A stretch of 64,000 nucleotides of DNA from assembly GCF_013410665.1 (NCBI RefSeq), contig NZ_JACCFM010000001.1, positions 1,550,001 to 1,614,000 of the forward strand, written 5' to 3'. The notes under the pieces are model-generated. The model made no database searches, was not told the origin of the DNA, and saw only the letters and a list, made by a program, of their open reading frames with translations. The number at the start of each line of letters is the position of its first letter. Position 1 is the stretch's first letter. Positions 13,568 through 23,310 of this stretch are shown piece by piece. A program made the translations under genes and the position numbers. This DNA is from Leifsonia psychrotolerans. Lineage in GTDB: Bacteria; Actinomycetota; Actinomycetes; Actinomycetales; Microbacteriaceae.

Positions 13568-15510
13568 TTGTAGCTCCGTTGCGTCAGTGTGACTGAACCG
13601 AATTCGAGGTCTTCTTTGCGCAGCACGGGCGGATTCCCATCGCCCGTGAATCCCCAGGCCGCGACGTAAGCGAAGTTCTCGTCGTCACGCAGCGCTTCAC
13701 CGTCTTCGGTCTGGCTTTCGGCGCGAAAATGGGCGCCGCATGATTCGGTGCGGTGCAGTGCGTCGATACACATCAGTTCGGCGAGCTCGAAGAAGTCCGC
13801 GACCCGGCCCGCTCGTTCAAGAGTCTGGTTCAGATCCTCACCCTCGCCAGTGACCTTCACGTTGCTCCAAAACTCTTCACGGAGTGTGCGCACCTGCCCA
13901 ATCGCCTCGGTGAGGCCTGCCGCGGTGCGTTCCATCCCGCATTTCTCCCAGAGAATGTGTCCGAGCTCCTTGTGAAAGGAATCGACAGTGCGTTGCCCGT
14001 TGATCGCCAGCAGCGTCTGAATCCTCTCCCGCAGCGCGTGAACGATGCGGACGGCCTCCGGATGCGATTCATCAATGTCTGTCGGCATCGGGTTGCCTGC
14101 AAGATAGTTGGCGATCGTATTGGGCAACACGAAGTATCCGTCGGCCAATCCTTGCATCAGGGCGCTGGCGCCCAGACGGTTAGCGCCATGGTCGGAGAAG
14201 TTGGCTTCACCGACCACGAAGAGTCCGGGAATTGTGGATTGCAGATCGTAGTCGACCCACAGCCCGCCCATCGTGTAGTGCACGGCCGGATAGATCCGCA
14301 TCGGAACCTCGTACGGGTCCTCCCCCGTGATCCGCTGGTACATGTTGAACAGGTTGCCGTATTTCTCCACGATTGCCGCCTTGCCCAACCGCCTGATCGC
14401 CTCGGTGAGATCGAGGTAGACGCCCCGCGCACCCGGCCCGACTCCGAGACCGCCGTCGCACACGTTCTTCACGGCGCGCGACGCGACATCACGCGTGACC
14501 AGGTTTCCGTAGGAGGGGTAGAGACGTTCCAGGAAGTAGTCTCGCTCCGCCTCGGGAATATCCCGTGGAGCGCGTTGATCTCCCGGCCGGGTCGGCACCC
14601 AGATCCGGCCGTCGTTACGCAACGACTCGCTCATCAGCGTCAGCTTCGATTGGTAGTCGCCGCTGACCGGAATACAGGTGGGGTGGATCTGGGTGAAACA
14701 TGGATTGGCGAACAATGCTCCGTGGCGGTAGGCGCGCCAGCTGGCCGTCACATTGCATCCCATCGCATTGGTCGATAAGTAGAACACGTTGCTATAGCCA
14801 CCCGAAGCGAGTACCACCGCATCGGCAAGATGCGTCTCGATTTCACCGGTGATCATGTTGCGCACCGCGATGCCGCGGGCCTTACCGTCGATGACGATAA
14901 GGTCCAGCATTTCGTGACGGGTGTATACCTCAACCGTCCCGGCAGCGACCTGGCGTTCCAACGCCTGATACGCCCCCAGGAGCAGTTGTTCTCCGGTCTG
15001 TCCGCGCGCGTAGAACGTTCGGGAGACGAGCACGCCGCCGAATGAGCGATTATCCAGCAGACCGCCGTACTCGCGGGCAAACGGGACCCCCTGCGCAACG
15101 CACTGGTCGATGATCGCTGTGCTCACCTGTGCCAAACGGTACACATTGGATTCCCGCGATCGAAAATCGCCGCCTTTGATGGTGTCGTAGAACAAACGCC
15201 GCACGCTGTCGCCATCGTTGCGATAGTTCTTCGCGGCGTTGATTCCCCCCTGTGCGGCAATACTGTGTGCGCGTCGGGGACTGTCCTGATAACAGAAACT
15301 CTTCACCCGATAGCCTCCCTCGCCGAGGGTCGCGGCTGCCGAGGCTCCCGCAAGCCCTGTCCCGACGATGATCACCGACAACGCGCGGCGGTTGACCGGG
15401 TTCACCAGCTTGGCGTCGAATCGGCGAGCATCCCAGCGATTGTGAATCGGCCCCGCGGGCGTGACGGTGTCATGCAGCGGGGCGCCCTCGGTATAGAAGA
15501 TGCTCATCAT
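13564..15510 (-). CDS. sdhA: Succinate dehydrogenase flavoprotein subunit
   Basis: A 648-residue flavoprotein. Dinucleotide fold [19 protein letters not shown]; covalent-FAD His region [19 protein letters not shown]; substrate-site HPTCIPV and the VHYTMGG region with [19 protein letters not shown]. Catalyses succinate to fumarate on the cytoplasmic side. The start codon (ATG at 15510, followed by a second ATG) overlaps the sdhC stop. A longer in-frame reading extends through sdhC on the same strand but has no SdhA domain content and is a frame artefact. Confidence 0.95.
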   Translation of the reverse strand: MMSIFYTEGAPLHDTVTPAGPIHNRWDARRFDAKLVNPVNRRALSVIIVGTGLAGASAAATLGEGGYRVKSFCYQDSPRRAHSIAAQGGINAAKNYRNDGDSVRRLFYDTIKGGDFRSRESNVYRLAQVSTAIIDQCVAQGVPFAREYGGLLDNRSFGGVLVSRTFYARGQTGEQLLLGAYQALERQVAAGTVEVYTRHEMLDLIVIDGKARGIAVRNMITGEIETHLADAVVLASGGYSNVFYLSTNAMGCNVTASWRAYRHGALFANPCFTQIHPTCIPVSGDYQSKLTLMSESLRNDGRIWVPTRPGDQRAPRDIPEAERDYFLERLYPSYGNLVTRDVASRAVKNVCDGGLGVGPGARGVYLDLTEAIRRLGKAAIVEKYGNLFNMYQRITGEDPYEVPMRIYPAVHYTMGGLWVDYDLQSTIPGLFVVGEANFSDHGANRLGASALMQGLADGYFVLPNTIANYLAGNPMPTDIDESHPEAVRIVHALRERIQTLLAINGQRTVDSFHKELGHILWEKCGMERTAAGLTEAIGQVRTLREEFWSNVKVTGEGEDLNQTLERAGRVADFFELAELMCIDALHRTESCGAHFRAESQTEDGEALRDDENFAYVAAWGFTGDGNPPVLRKEDLEFGSVTLTQRSYK

Positions 15511-16241
15511 CCGACCCATCCAATGAGAATCGCGGCCGGCGGGATCAGGAACCCGACGGTGATGACAGCAGCGACGAGAATGGCGACCTGGTTCAAGCGC
15601 CGCCGCCGCGCGACGCTGGTATTGGCTCCCAGCGACGCCAGGGCCGCCCAGAACCCGTGACGCAGGTGGAAGCCAAGTGCAATCATCGCAATCGCGTACG
15701 TGACAAAAACCCACCAGATCGAGAAGCCGTTGATCATGCGTCCGTACGGGCTCGGGGAGGCCCCACCCGGTGCAATGACGTTCGCCGTCAAATGCAGAAT
15801 GTGATACATCACAAAGAGGCCGATGATGACTCCGCCCCAGCGCATCGTGAACGAGGAATACGTGCGTTGGACGCCGCGGGGGTTCTGGCGACTCAGATAT
15901 CGCCTGCTCCCATTGCCTCCTGTCGCCATTCTCATCCGACGCCACAGCAGAACGATGGCGTAGATGTGAACCAGCACGCTGGCCAACAAGATGACGCGGA
16001 TGATCCACAATGCTCCGGACCAGGGCAAGAGGGGTTCGCCGATCGTGCGCAGGTAAGCCGAGTATCCGTCGAACGCTTCCTGGCCAAGGAACACTTTGTA
16101 GTTGCCATACATGTGTGCAAGGAGAAAGAGCACCATGATCAGCCCGGTGACTGCAGCCGCGGCATGTAACACAGCCGTCGAACGCCACACCGCTCGGCGT
16201 TCAAGCGTCGCATCCTCTCGATCTTTGGAACTGATCGTCAT
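15507..16241 (-). CDS. sdhC: Succinate dehydrogenase cytochrome b subunit
   Basis: A 244-residue b558-type anchor with five hydrophobic helices (for example [95 protein letters not shown]). Histidines in [20 protein letters not shown] and FHLRHG are candidate haem ligands, as in the Bacillus/Wolinella family. The ATG at 16241 is preferred since the homologous part begins there; an in-frame ATG at 16382 would add 47 residues without family similarity. First gene of sdhCAB. Confidence 0.9.
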   Translation of the reverse strand: MTISSKDREDATLERRAVWRSTAVLHAAAAVTGLIMVLFLLAHMYGNYKVFLGQEAFDGYSAYLRTIGEPLLPWSGALWIIRVILLASVLVHIYAIVLLWRRMRMATGGNGSRRYLSRQNPRGVQRTYSSFTMRWGGVIIGLFVMYHILHLTANVIAPGGASPSPYGRMINGFSIWWVFVTYAIAMIALGFHLRHGFWAALASLGANTSVARRRRLNQVAILVAAVITVGFLIPPAAILIGWVG

Positions 16242-16457
16242 GGCAGCACCCGGTTCTGGACGTGCTGCGGATTCGGGTCCGTCGGAGCAGATGCGCGGAA
16301 GGCTGTCATGGATCGGGCCACTCTTCCCTGAGTAGTCAACGCAGCCCGGTGGAGATTCGAGACCCCCAGAGGAATCTCTCATTTCGGTCTACGGTTTCAC
16401 GCCATGGTGCGCCGTCTTGACGAAACTGTCAACGCGGCGCCGGGAACCGCGCACCCC

Positions 16458-16790
16458 TTACCGTTTCTTGAACACCGTCAGCAGGATCGCAGAATCCTCG
16501 ATGGCTTCCAGGGAGTGGGTCCCATCCGGAACAGTCATCAAGTCTCCCGGCGAACCATTCCACGACGATTCTCCCGACCGCAGAAGCACCCGTCCCTCCA
16601 ACACATGCACCGTCGCCTCACCGGGATTCTCGTGCTCCGAGAGACGTTCGCCCGCGCGTAACGCCATCAGCGTTTGCCGAAGCTGATGCTCATGACCTCC
16701 GAACACCGTTTTAGCACTGCGCCCACTTGCGGCACGCACCGCCAGTTCCAGCTCAGTTCGGGCGAGTGCCACTAACGAAACCTTTTGCAT
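16458..16790 (-). CDS. Cupin-domain protein
   Basis: A 110-residue single cupin barrel. Motif 1 is GERLSEHENPGEATVHVLEGRVLLRSG (His/Glu metal ligands) and motif 2 is PGDLMTVPDGTHSLEAIEDSAILLTV. Such small cupins bind a divalent metal or small ligand; specific role unknown. An AAGGAAG ribosome binding site precedes the ATG. It is divergent from a second unrelated cupin gene at 16906, with a 115-bp promoter region between them. Confidence 0.85.
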   Translation of the reverse strand: MQKVSLVALARTELELAVRAASGRSAKTVFGGHEHQLRQTLMALRAGERLSEHENPGEATVHVLEGRVLLRSGESSWNGSPGDLMTVPDGTHSLEAIEDSAILLTVFKKR

Positions 16791-16893
16791 GTCGTCACTT
16801 CCTTGCCGATCACGGGAGACGAACGCCAGCCTAAGCCTGGATCGTCTGTGGCGTGCAGATATACCGCGTCGCCGACGATCGCGTGTGCGGGGG

Positions 16894-16899
16894 TATAGT
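16894..16899 (+). promoter_or_regulatory. -10 box (TATAGT) of second cupin gene, leaderless
   Basis: TATAGT, a near-consensus -10, lies exactly 6 nt before the ATG at 16906. This fixes the start codon and excludes the longer reading from 16789. Confidence 0.6.
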
Positions 16900-16905
16900 C
16901 ACGGC

Positions 16906-17259
16906 ATGATCAACGACGATCCGGTACGGACGAATCCTGACCATTACCGCATCCTCTGGGAGAACGAATTCGTTCGAGTCCTCGAGTACGCTGACGAGCC
17001 CGGCGAGAGCACCACGGCGCACGATCATCCGAACAGTGTGATGGTCACGCTGAGTTCGTTCTCACGAAGGCTGTCGGCCGGCGACCGCGTTTTTGAAACC
17101 AACCTGCAGGAGGGTCAGGCCGTCTGGCTGCCGGCCCAGCGCCACGCGGGCACGAACACCGGCGGGACGCCCACACACACAATTCTGGTCGAGTTGAAGG
17201 GTGCAGCCGCGGGCGAGATCTCGGATGGGCCACTCGGCCCACAGACCCGCTCGACGTGA
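16906..17259 (+). CDS. Cupin-fold protein of unknown function
   Basis: A 117-residue protein: YRILWENEFVRVLEYADEPGESTTAHDHPNSVMVTLSSFSRRL, with HDHPNSV as the cupin metal motif, then VWLPAQRHAGTNTGGTPTHTILVELKG. It resembles small cytoplasmic cupin proteins annotated only as hypothetical. Start set by the TATAGT box. Divergent from the cupin at 16458-16790; paired cupin genes may share regulation. Confidence 0.8.
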   Translation: MINDDPVRTNPDHYRILWENEFVRVLEYADEPGESTTAHDHPNSVMVTLSSFSRRLSAGDRVFETNLQEGQAVWLPAQRHAGTNTGGTPTHTILVELKGAAAGEISDGPLGPQTRST

Positions 17260-17376
17260 CTGAGGTCAGCGAGAGTGTAGAGATCGACTTCTCGGGTATG
17301 CCACGCCCACGCTCTTCTCCACGCTTGTGCCGATAACCAGTTCTTACTTCTCAACCCCGATAGTGGCTGTAAAACC

Positions 17377-17414
17377 ACAGAAGTCCCGGTCTCATACGAG
17401 ACCGGGACTTCTGT
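17377..17414 (-). terminator. Hairpin terminator after tRNA-fMet copy 2
   Basis: A 38-nt inverted repeat with 17-bp arms beginning ACAGAAGTCCCGG, immediately downstream of the minus-strand tRNA and followed by a TTTT-containing stretch in that direction. Same position and length as the hairpin at 3712-3749; here the inner stem is better paired. Confidence 0.75.
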
Positions 17415-17419
17415 TTTCG

Positions 17420-17493
17420 TTGCGGGGACAGGATTTGAACCTGCGACCTCTGGGTTATGAGCCCAGCGAGCTACCGAACTGCTCCACCCCGCG
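17420..17493 (-). tRNA. Initiator tRNA-Met (CAU), copy 2
   Basis: Identical in sequence to the gene at 3755-3828: C1-A72 mismatch, three G-C pairs flanking the CTCATAA anticodon loop, no encoded CCA. The minus-strand upstream region has a TAAATT box about 11 nt before the mature 5' end. Confidence 0.95.
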
Positions 17494-17566
17494 CTACAAG
17501 AACAAATTTACCACAGCCTGACGAACCCGCTGACCACTTCTCCCCCATTCGGGGACTTTTCGCCAC

Positions 17567-17609
17567 AGAAGCCCGGCCGAGTGGGAACATCCCACCCTGC
17601 CGGGCTTCT
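17567..17609 (-). terminator. Terminator downstream of UPF0182 gene
   Basis: Inverted repeat with AGAAGCCCGGC and GCCGGGCTTCT arms and an inner GTGGGA/TCCCAC pair, placed 17 nt after the UPF0182 stop on the minus strand. No long T tract follows, which is usual for high-GC actinobacteria. Confidence 0.6.
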
Positions 17610-17626
17610 CTCTGGTGAGTGAGTGC

Positions 17627-20539
17627 CTAGCCGCCCAGCAGCGTGAGCATGCTCTGAATGATGCCGGACAGCTTCGCATCCGCGACGCCGTACGCCGCGA
17701 AGTCACCGGCGGTCAACGCCGCCTGCTTCTCGGCCATCGCCTGCTTGGCCTGCTCAAGCAGGGACTTCAGCTGAGCATCCTGTTCCGCGTTGCCGGTCGA
17801 CGTTCCGGTGCCCGTGCCGTTGCCGGGAGCCGATCCGGTGCCGGGCGTGGTTCCCGTCGACGGCGGCACGTTGACGTCAGGCGTCACTGCTCCGGAGTCT
17901 CCGCCGAACAGCGTGTCGAGCGCCGCGTTCAGAGTGTCTTCGAACGCGATCTGGTCACCGAAGGCGACGAGCACCTTCTGCAGCAGCGGATACCCGGTTT
18001 CACCGGTGGACTGCACGTAGACGGGCTGCACGTAGAGCAAACCGCCACCCACGGGCAGGGTGAGCAGGTTTCCGTTGATCACCTTCGACTGGCCCTGCTT
18101 CAGCAGGTTCAACTGGGCCGAGACCGTCGGGTCTGCGTTGAACTTGGCCTGCACCTGGCCGGGGCCCGGAACCGTCGTGTCACGTGGCAAGTTCAGCAGG
18201 GTCAGCGTGCCGAAGTCCTTGGAAACCTTGCCCTTGATCGATCCCGCATCCGCGTTTACGGCCAAGTAACCCGTGAGCACGTTGCGGCTCGTGGGCCCGG
18301 TGGCGTCGGGGATGAAGGTCGAGTAGAGCGAGAATGACGGTTTCGTCTGCTCCGGCATCTGCATCGTCAGGTAGTACGGGGGCTGCCGTGTGGGCGACGC
18401 AGCCGGCGACACGGGGTCGTTCGGGGTCGTCCAGGCATCATCGTGCGAGTAGAACGAGCCGGGATCGGTCACGTGGTACTGACCGAGAACCGCGCGCTGC
18501 ACCTTGAACAAGTCGGCCGGGTAGCGCACGTGACTCATCAGATCGCCACTCATATTGCTCATCGGCTCGACGGTCGTCGGGAAGATCTTCTGCCAGGTCT
18601 TCAGAATCGGATCTTCGGTGTCCCAGGCGTACAGAGTGACCGAACCGTCGTAGGCGTCGACCGTTGCCTTGACCGAGTTCCGCATGTAGTTGATCTGATC
18701 GAGCGCAAAGGGTTGTGCCGGCGTCTCGGTGTCGGCGATCGAGTCGCTCAGACCGACCGGGGTGGAATACGGGTAATGGTCCGAGGTCGTAAAGCCGTCA
18801 ACGACCCATTTGATGCGACCATCGACCACCGTCGGGTAGGCGTCGGAATCGAGCGTCAGATACGGCGCAACCTTCTGCACACGCGTCACCGGGTCGCGGT
18901 CGTACAGAATCTGCGAGTCCTTGTTCACCGAATCCGCGAGGAAGATCTGCTCGGACTGGAACTTCAGCGCGTAAACCAACTTGTTGAACACGTTGTCGAG
19001 CTTCGGGCCGCCGTCGCCCGTGAACGTCGTGTAGGTCTGCTGTGCGCCCTCGGTGCCCGACGGATAGTCGAGTTCCACGGGCTTCGAGTCCTTCGGCGCA
19101 CCCACGATGGAGTAGGCCGGCGAGGTCTCACCGAAGTAGACACGAGGCTGGTATTCTCCGAGCGCTCCGGTCGAGGGGATTCCGGATTCGAGGAACACCG
19201 GCTGGCCGTCGACCGAACGCTGGTTGCCGTAAGCGGCCACAACACCGTAACCGTGTGTGTAGACGGTCGTCGAGTTGACCCAGGTGTTGCCACTGCCGAG
19301 TCCCTTGAGGTTCAGGTCGCGCACCGCCACAACAGTGTCTTGCGACTTGCCATCGATCTCGTACCTGTCGACGTCGAGATTTGACGGGAACTGGTAGTAC
19401 TGCTTGAACTGCTCGAGCTGCGCGAACGCGTCGCTGACGAGGGCGGGGTCGAGAATACGGATGTTGGCCGTCGTCTCTGCATCGGCACGCAACGCTCCCG
19501 GCTCGGCCGCGGTGGAGGCGTTATAGGGAACTTCCTTGACACCGGCGAGCCCGAATGCGTCGCGGGTGAGATCGATGTTGCGTTGAATGTATGGCGCTTC
19601 GAGTGCCTTCGCGCTCGGGTCGACCTGGAAACGCTGCACGACCCACGGGTAGAGCGAGCCGATCAGCAGGCTCGAGACGATGAGCAGCACGGTGCCGATG
19701 ACTGGCAGACGCCAGCGGCCGATGATCGCGGTCACGAGGAACAACACGGCCACCACGGCGGCGATACCGGCGAGGATCGCCCGGCCGGGAATCGTGGCGT
19801 TCACATCGGTGTAACCGGCGCCCGTGATGAGGCTGTTGGTGTCGGTCAGCGTCGCGTACTGGTCGAGCCAGATACTGACGGCCTGCAGCATCAGGTAGAG
19901 GCTTGCCGTCACGGCGATCTGGATGCGCGCCGACTTCGAGATCAAGACCTCGCGCCCGCTGATGCGCAAGGCGCCATACAGGTAGCTCGTGGCCACGGCG
20001 ACGAGCGCTGAAATGAGAACGACGGCCGACGCGAAGCCCAGAAGAGACTGATAGAACGGCAGGTCGAAGAGGTAGAACGAGATGTCGAAGCCGAACTGCG
20101 GATCGGTCTTGCCAACCTCGGTGCGGTTCAGCCACATGAGTGTGGTTTCCCACCGAGTTGACGCGGCAACACCGGCGAACAGGCCGAGGAGGGCGGGAAG
20201 CCCCCACATGGCCAAGCGACGCAGCGGCTCAATGACCTGCTGGTAGCGGTCGATTTGCGAGTTCAGCTTGGCGTAAATGGGCCGCAGCTTATAGGCCAGC
20301 TGAATGCTCACCCAGACCGGCACTGCCATGCCCACGAACCCGATCAGGAACAGAACGCTACTGGCCAGCCATTGGGTGGTCAGCACTCCGAGAAAGCCGA
20401 GCTGGTTGAACCAGAGGACGTCCGTGTAGAACCCGGCGGCAATGAAGAAGACCACCACCAGTCCCACAATGATTGCTGCCGTTACGGCAAATGGGGCTCG
20501 ACTCCGTCGTGGAGTGTCTGCTGCGGGTGCTGATGTCAC
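17627..20539 (-). CDS. UPF0182 family membrane protein
   Basis: A 970-residue protein. The N-terminal 330 residues hold about seven membrane helices and the family signature FYTDVLWFNQLGF near residue 37. The rest is a large, presumably extracytoplasmic domain (VPYNASTAAEPGALRADAETTANIRILDPALV, then GYGVVAAYGNQRSVDGQPVF) that ends in a Gly/Thr-rich linker and a short helical tail. The family is nearly universal in actinobacteria; its function is unknown. GTG start with GAGG upstream. It lies just downstream of the YlbL-type protease gene on the same strand, as in mycobacteria. Confidence 0.92.
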   Translation of the reverse strand: MTSAPAADTPRRSRAPFAVTAAIIVGLVVVFFIAAGFYTDVLWFNQLGFLGVLTTQWLASSVLFLIGFVGMAVPVWVSIQLAYKLRPIYAKLNSQIDRYQQVIEPLRRLAMWGLPALLGLFAGVAASTRWETTLMWLNRTEVGKTDPQFGFDISFYLFDLPFYQSLLGFASAVVLISALVAVATSYLYGALRISGREVLISKSARIQIAVTASLYLMLQAVSIWLDQYATLTDTNSLITGAGYTDVNATIPGRAILAGIAAVVAVLFLVTAIIGRWRLPVIGTVLLIVSSLLIGSLYPWVVQRFQVDPSAKALEAPYIQRNIDLTRDAFGLAGVKEVPYNASTAAEPGALRADAETTANIRILDPALVSDAFAQLEQFKQYYQFPSNLDVDRYEIDGKSQDTVVAVRDLNLKGLGSGNTWVNSTTVYTHGYGVVAAYGNQRSVDGQPVFLESGIPSTGALGEYQPRVYFGETSPAYSIVGAPKDSKPVELDYPSGTEGAQQTYTTFTGDGGPKLDNVFNKLVYALKFQSEQIFLADSVNKDSQILYDRDPVTRVQKVAPYLTLDSDAYPTVVDGRIKWVVDGFTTSDHYPYSTPVGLSDSIADTETPAQPFALDQINYMRNSVKATVDAYDGSVTLYAWDTEDPILKTWQKIFPTTVEPMSNMSGDLMSHVRYPADLFKVQRAVLGQYHVTDPGSFYSHDDAWTTPNDPVSPAASPTRQPPYYLTMQMPEQTKPSFSLYSTFIPDATGPTSRNVLTGYLAVNADAGSIKGKVSKDFGTLTLLNLPRDTTVPGPGQVQAKFNADPTVSAQLNLLKQGQSKVINGNLLTLPVGGGLLYVQPVYVQSTGETGYPLLQKVLVAFGDQIAFEDTLNAALDTLFGGDSGAVTPDVNVPPSTGTTPGTGSAPGNGTGTGTSTGNAEQDAQLKSLLEQAKQAMAEKQAALTAGDFAAYGVADAKLSGIIQSMLTLLGG

Positions 20540-20616
20540 GAATTGGCCTCTTGTTCTGCTGAATCAGGGTCGTCACCATCCTAGACAGGAGGCCCTGAGA
20601 GAATTCCCAGCTTTTC

Positions 20617-21723
20617 TCAGTTTGTCGGGCAGGTGGGCAGGGCGTCGATGCCGTTGCCCGAACGAATTGCCGTGAGTGCGTTGAGCGCATCGTCCAGCGT
20701 CTTCACGGCGAACACTCGAAGTCCGTCCGGAATGTGGCCGGTCACCTCGCTGCAATTCGTGGCCGGTGCGAGGAACCAGTTCGAGCCCGCATCCTTCGCC
20801 CCCACCATTTTCTGCTGAATACCGCCGATCGGCCCGACGGTTCCCGCCGAGTCGATGGTGCCCGTTCCCGCGATGTTCTCTCCGCCGGTCAGCGAGCTCG
20901 GTGAGAGTTTGTCGATGATCCCCAGCGCAAACATCATTCCGGCACTCGGGCCGCCGACCCGGTCAAGCTCGATCTTCACGTCGAACGGGAACTGATACTG
21001 AAGCTGCACATTCACGCCGGCGACGACGGCGCCATCCTTCTCGACCGGGGTCACCGCGACGGTACTCGTGGCTCCGTCGCGCACGATGTCGAGTTGCGCC
21101 GGAGTGCCGGCCCCATTCGCTTTCAGTGCGGAACGTAGCTCGGTCACGCTGGTCACCGGCGCGCCGTTGACGGCGACCACCTGATCGCCCGGCTTCAAGA
21201 TGCCGGTGGCCGGGGATCCGTCGAGCAGCGACACGATCGAGACGGTGTCGGTGTAGGCGATGCCCAGATTGGTGAATGCCGCGGCGACGGCATCCTGCTG
21301 CGAGTTCACCATTGCCACCTCGTTCGCGGCGTCACGCTCGGCCGACGTCACGTTGGCCGGGAAGATGCTCTCGAGCGGAACCACCGCTTTACTCGTGTCG
21401 AACCAGGCGCCGGCCACCTGCAGCCAGTTGAGGCGATTGTCGGGATTTCCGACTACCGAGACGGTGAGCAGATTGAGTGTGCCGTCGGTCGGATACGTCG
21501 TTTCGTCGGGGATCGAAATCAATGGAACCTGTTTGTCGTCGGCATTGGCCGCGGTTCCCAGCGTGTTGAACACCGGACCGGGCTGTTCGATCACATACTG
21601 CGCGGGCATGAGGCCCAGAATGAGTCCGGATGCAACCGCAACCCCCAGTACGATCCAGCCCGCGCGGGGACCCTGCCGTGTCGGTTTTCCACCGGTGGTC
21701 TGGTCGTCGGTGAAGAGAGCCAC
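20617..21723 (-). CDS. YlbL-type membrane PDZ/Lon-fold (S16) protease
   Basis: A 368-residue protein: one N-terminal membrane helix (WIVLGVAVASGLILGLMPA), a PDZ domain (residues about 170-240, TGILKPGDQVVAVNGAPV) and a C-terminal Lon proteolytic domain. The Ser-Lys dyad is visible as GGPSAGMMFALG and QQKMVGAKDAG. The family resembles B. subtilis YlbL and works on the outer face of the membrane. GTG at 21723 is chosen since GGAAGGAG lies 5 nt upstream; the TTG six codons earlier overlaps that site. Divergent from the DUF2342 gene. Confidence 0.9.
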   Translation of the reverse strand: MALFTDDQTTGGKPTRQGPRAGWIVLGVAVASGLILGLMPAQYVIEQPGPVFNTLGTAANADDKQVPLISIPDETTYPTDGTLNLLTVSVVGNPDNRLNWLQVAGAWFDTSKAVVPLESIFPANVTSAERDAANEVAMVNSQQDAVAAAFTNLGIAYTDTVSIVSLLDGSPATGILKPGDQVVAVNGAPVTSVTELRSALKANGAGTPAQLDIVRDGATSTVAVTPVEKDGAVVAGVNVQLQYQFPFDVKIELDRVGGPSAGMMFALGIIDKLSPSSLTGGENIAGTGTIDSAGTVGPIGGIQQKMVGAKDAGSNWFLAPATNCSEVTGHIPDGLRVFAVKTLDDALNALTAIRSGNGIDALPTCPTN

Positions 21724-21864
21724 CGTGCTCCTTCCCTGCAATTCATCGGATGCATCGGATGTTCGCGATCAGCGCACACCGAAGCGTTCAAGCCTAGGAC
21801 ATTTCTCAGTCATACACGGGAATCTCGGACTAGCGTAGAAGCACGCAACTGAGAGGTGCCTGAA

Positions 21865-23226
21865 GTGGCCGACGACCCCCGACCCGATGAAGGTCAGAAT
21901 CCCGAAGACGAGTTCCGGGACATGCTCCGCGACATCCTGAGTGGCAAGTCCTCAATCGACCCGAGCCAGCTCGCCGGCGCAGCCGGCCTGCCGAACGACC
22001 CGGCGAGCGTCGCTGCGCTCATGAACCAGCTTCAAGGCGCCTTGCGCGGAAGCGAAGACGGCGCCATCAACTGGGACATCACGCTGAAGCAGGGTCGGGA
22101 TCGCGCCCTGGCCGGCCAGCTGAACGTGACGACTGAGCAGCGGACTCAGCTCGATGCGGCGTTCAATATCGCCGCGCTCTGGCTCGATGACGTGATCGCC
22201 GTCGCCGAACTCACCGCACCCCCGCGCCTGATGACACGCACGGAGTGGGTCGCCGCGACGACGCCGATTTGGACCCAGCTTGCCGAACCCGTTGCACGCA
22301 GCATCTCCGATTCGCTCACCCGCGTGCTCACCGAGCAGGCTCCCGAAGAACTTCAGAGCATGATCGCCGGCGCCAGCCAGATGATGCGCAGCGTGGGCGG
22401 AACGCTCTTCGCAATGCAGCTCGGCCAGGTGATCGGCCAGCTCTCCAGCGAGGTCGTCTCCGGCGGCGATGTGGGAATCCCTCTGCTCAGCGAGCAGCAG
22501 GCTGCGCTTCTCCCCCAGAACGTCGCGGAGTTCGGTGACGGACTCGACGTGCCCGCCGATCAGGTGCAGATCTACCTGGCGGTGCGTGAGCTCGCCCACG
22601 CCCGCCTGTTCCGGCACTCCCGCTGGCTGCGGTTGCACCTCATCAGTTCCATCACCGACTTCGCCCGCGGAATCAGCATCGATTCGAGCAAACTCGAAGA
22701 GTTGGCCGAGGGTTTCGACCCGGCCAACCCCGAAGAGTTGCGCGATGCGATGACGAACGGTTCGCTCATTCCGCCGAAGACCGATGCACAGCTTGCCGCC
22801 CTGGCCCGCCTCGAGACCATGCTTGCCCTCGTTGAGGGCTGGGTCGATGTCGTCACCCTCGAAGCCACCAGCCGTCTGCCCAAGGCCGACGCGATCGCCG
22901 AGACCGTGCGCCGACGTCGGGCGTCAGGCGGACCGGCGGAATCGGCTTTCGCCACTCTCGTCGGCCTCGATCTGCGACCACGCCGCATGCGCGATGCCGC
23001 AGCAATGTGGCAAGCCGTGACGGATGCCGTTGGCAACGACGCCCGGGACGCCCTCTGGGCCCACCCGGACATCCTGCCGTCCAGTGCAGACCTCGATGAC
23101 CCCCAGTCACTCGTCGCGCGCCTGCAGTCGGCGGCGGCCGGCGACGAGCCGGTGCTCGACGAAGTCGATCAGGCGCTGGAAGACCTGCTCAACGACGAAG
23201 GAACCGACAGGCCGCACGAGCAGTAG
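21865..23226 (+). CDS. Zinc-dependent metalloprotease-like protein (DUF2342)
   Basis: A 453-residue soluble protein of the DUF2342 family, often labelled zinc-dependent metalloprotease or F420-biosynthesis-associated protein. The family motif is VRELAHARLFRHSRWLRLHLISSITDFARGISID around residues 240-275. A classical HExxH is not present; the conserved AHxRLF is in its place, so catalysis is unproven. The GTG at 21865 has GAGAGG at 8-nt spacing and a TAGCGT box at 21831; a GTG at 21856 is an alternative. Position next to the YlbL protease and the cyclodehydratase-like gene is shared with mycobacterial Rv3194c-Rv3196, from memory. Confidence 0.82.
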   Translation: MADDPRPDEGQNPEDEFRDMLRDILSGKSSIDPSQLAGAAGLPNDPASVAALMNQLQGALRGSEDGAINWDITLKQGRDRALAGQLNVTTEQRTQLDAAFNIAALWLDDVIAVAELTAPPRLMTRTEWVAATTPIWTQLAEPVARSISDSLTRVLTEQAPEELQSMIAGASQMMRSVGGTLFAMQLGQVIGQLSSEVVSGGDVGIPLLSEQQAALLPQNVAEFGDGLDVPADQVQIYLAVRELAHARLFRHSRWLRLHLISSITDFARGISIDSSKLEELAEGFDPANPEELRDAMTNGSLIPPKTDAQLAALARLETMLALVEGWVDVVTLEATSRLPKADAIAETVRRRRASGGPAESAFATLVGLDLRPRRMRDAAAMWQAVTDAVGNDARDALWAHPDILPSSADLDDPQSLVARLQSAAAGDEPVLDEVDQALEDLLNDEGTDRPHEQ

Positions 23227-23310
23227 CGGGTCACCGGCCCGGGGGCCCGACCCGGCCGCGCCTGTGGAAAAGACGCACGCGGCCCGGGCCGATGGGTGCA
23301 TCATCGGCGC

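Noticed and set aside
15511..16188. N-terminal extension of sdhA through sdhC
   Set aside because: The frame has no SdhA features and lies over the membrane-anchor gene; ATGATGA coupling gives the true start.
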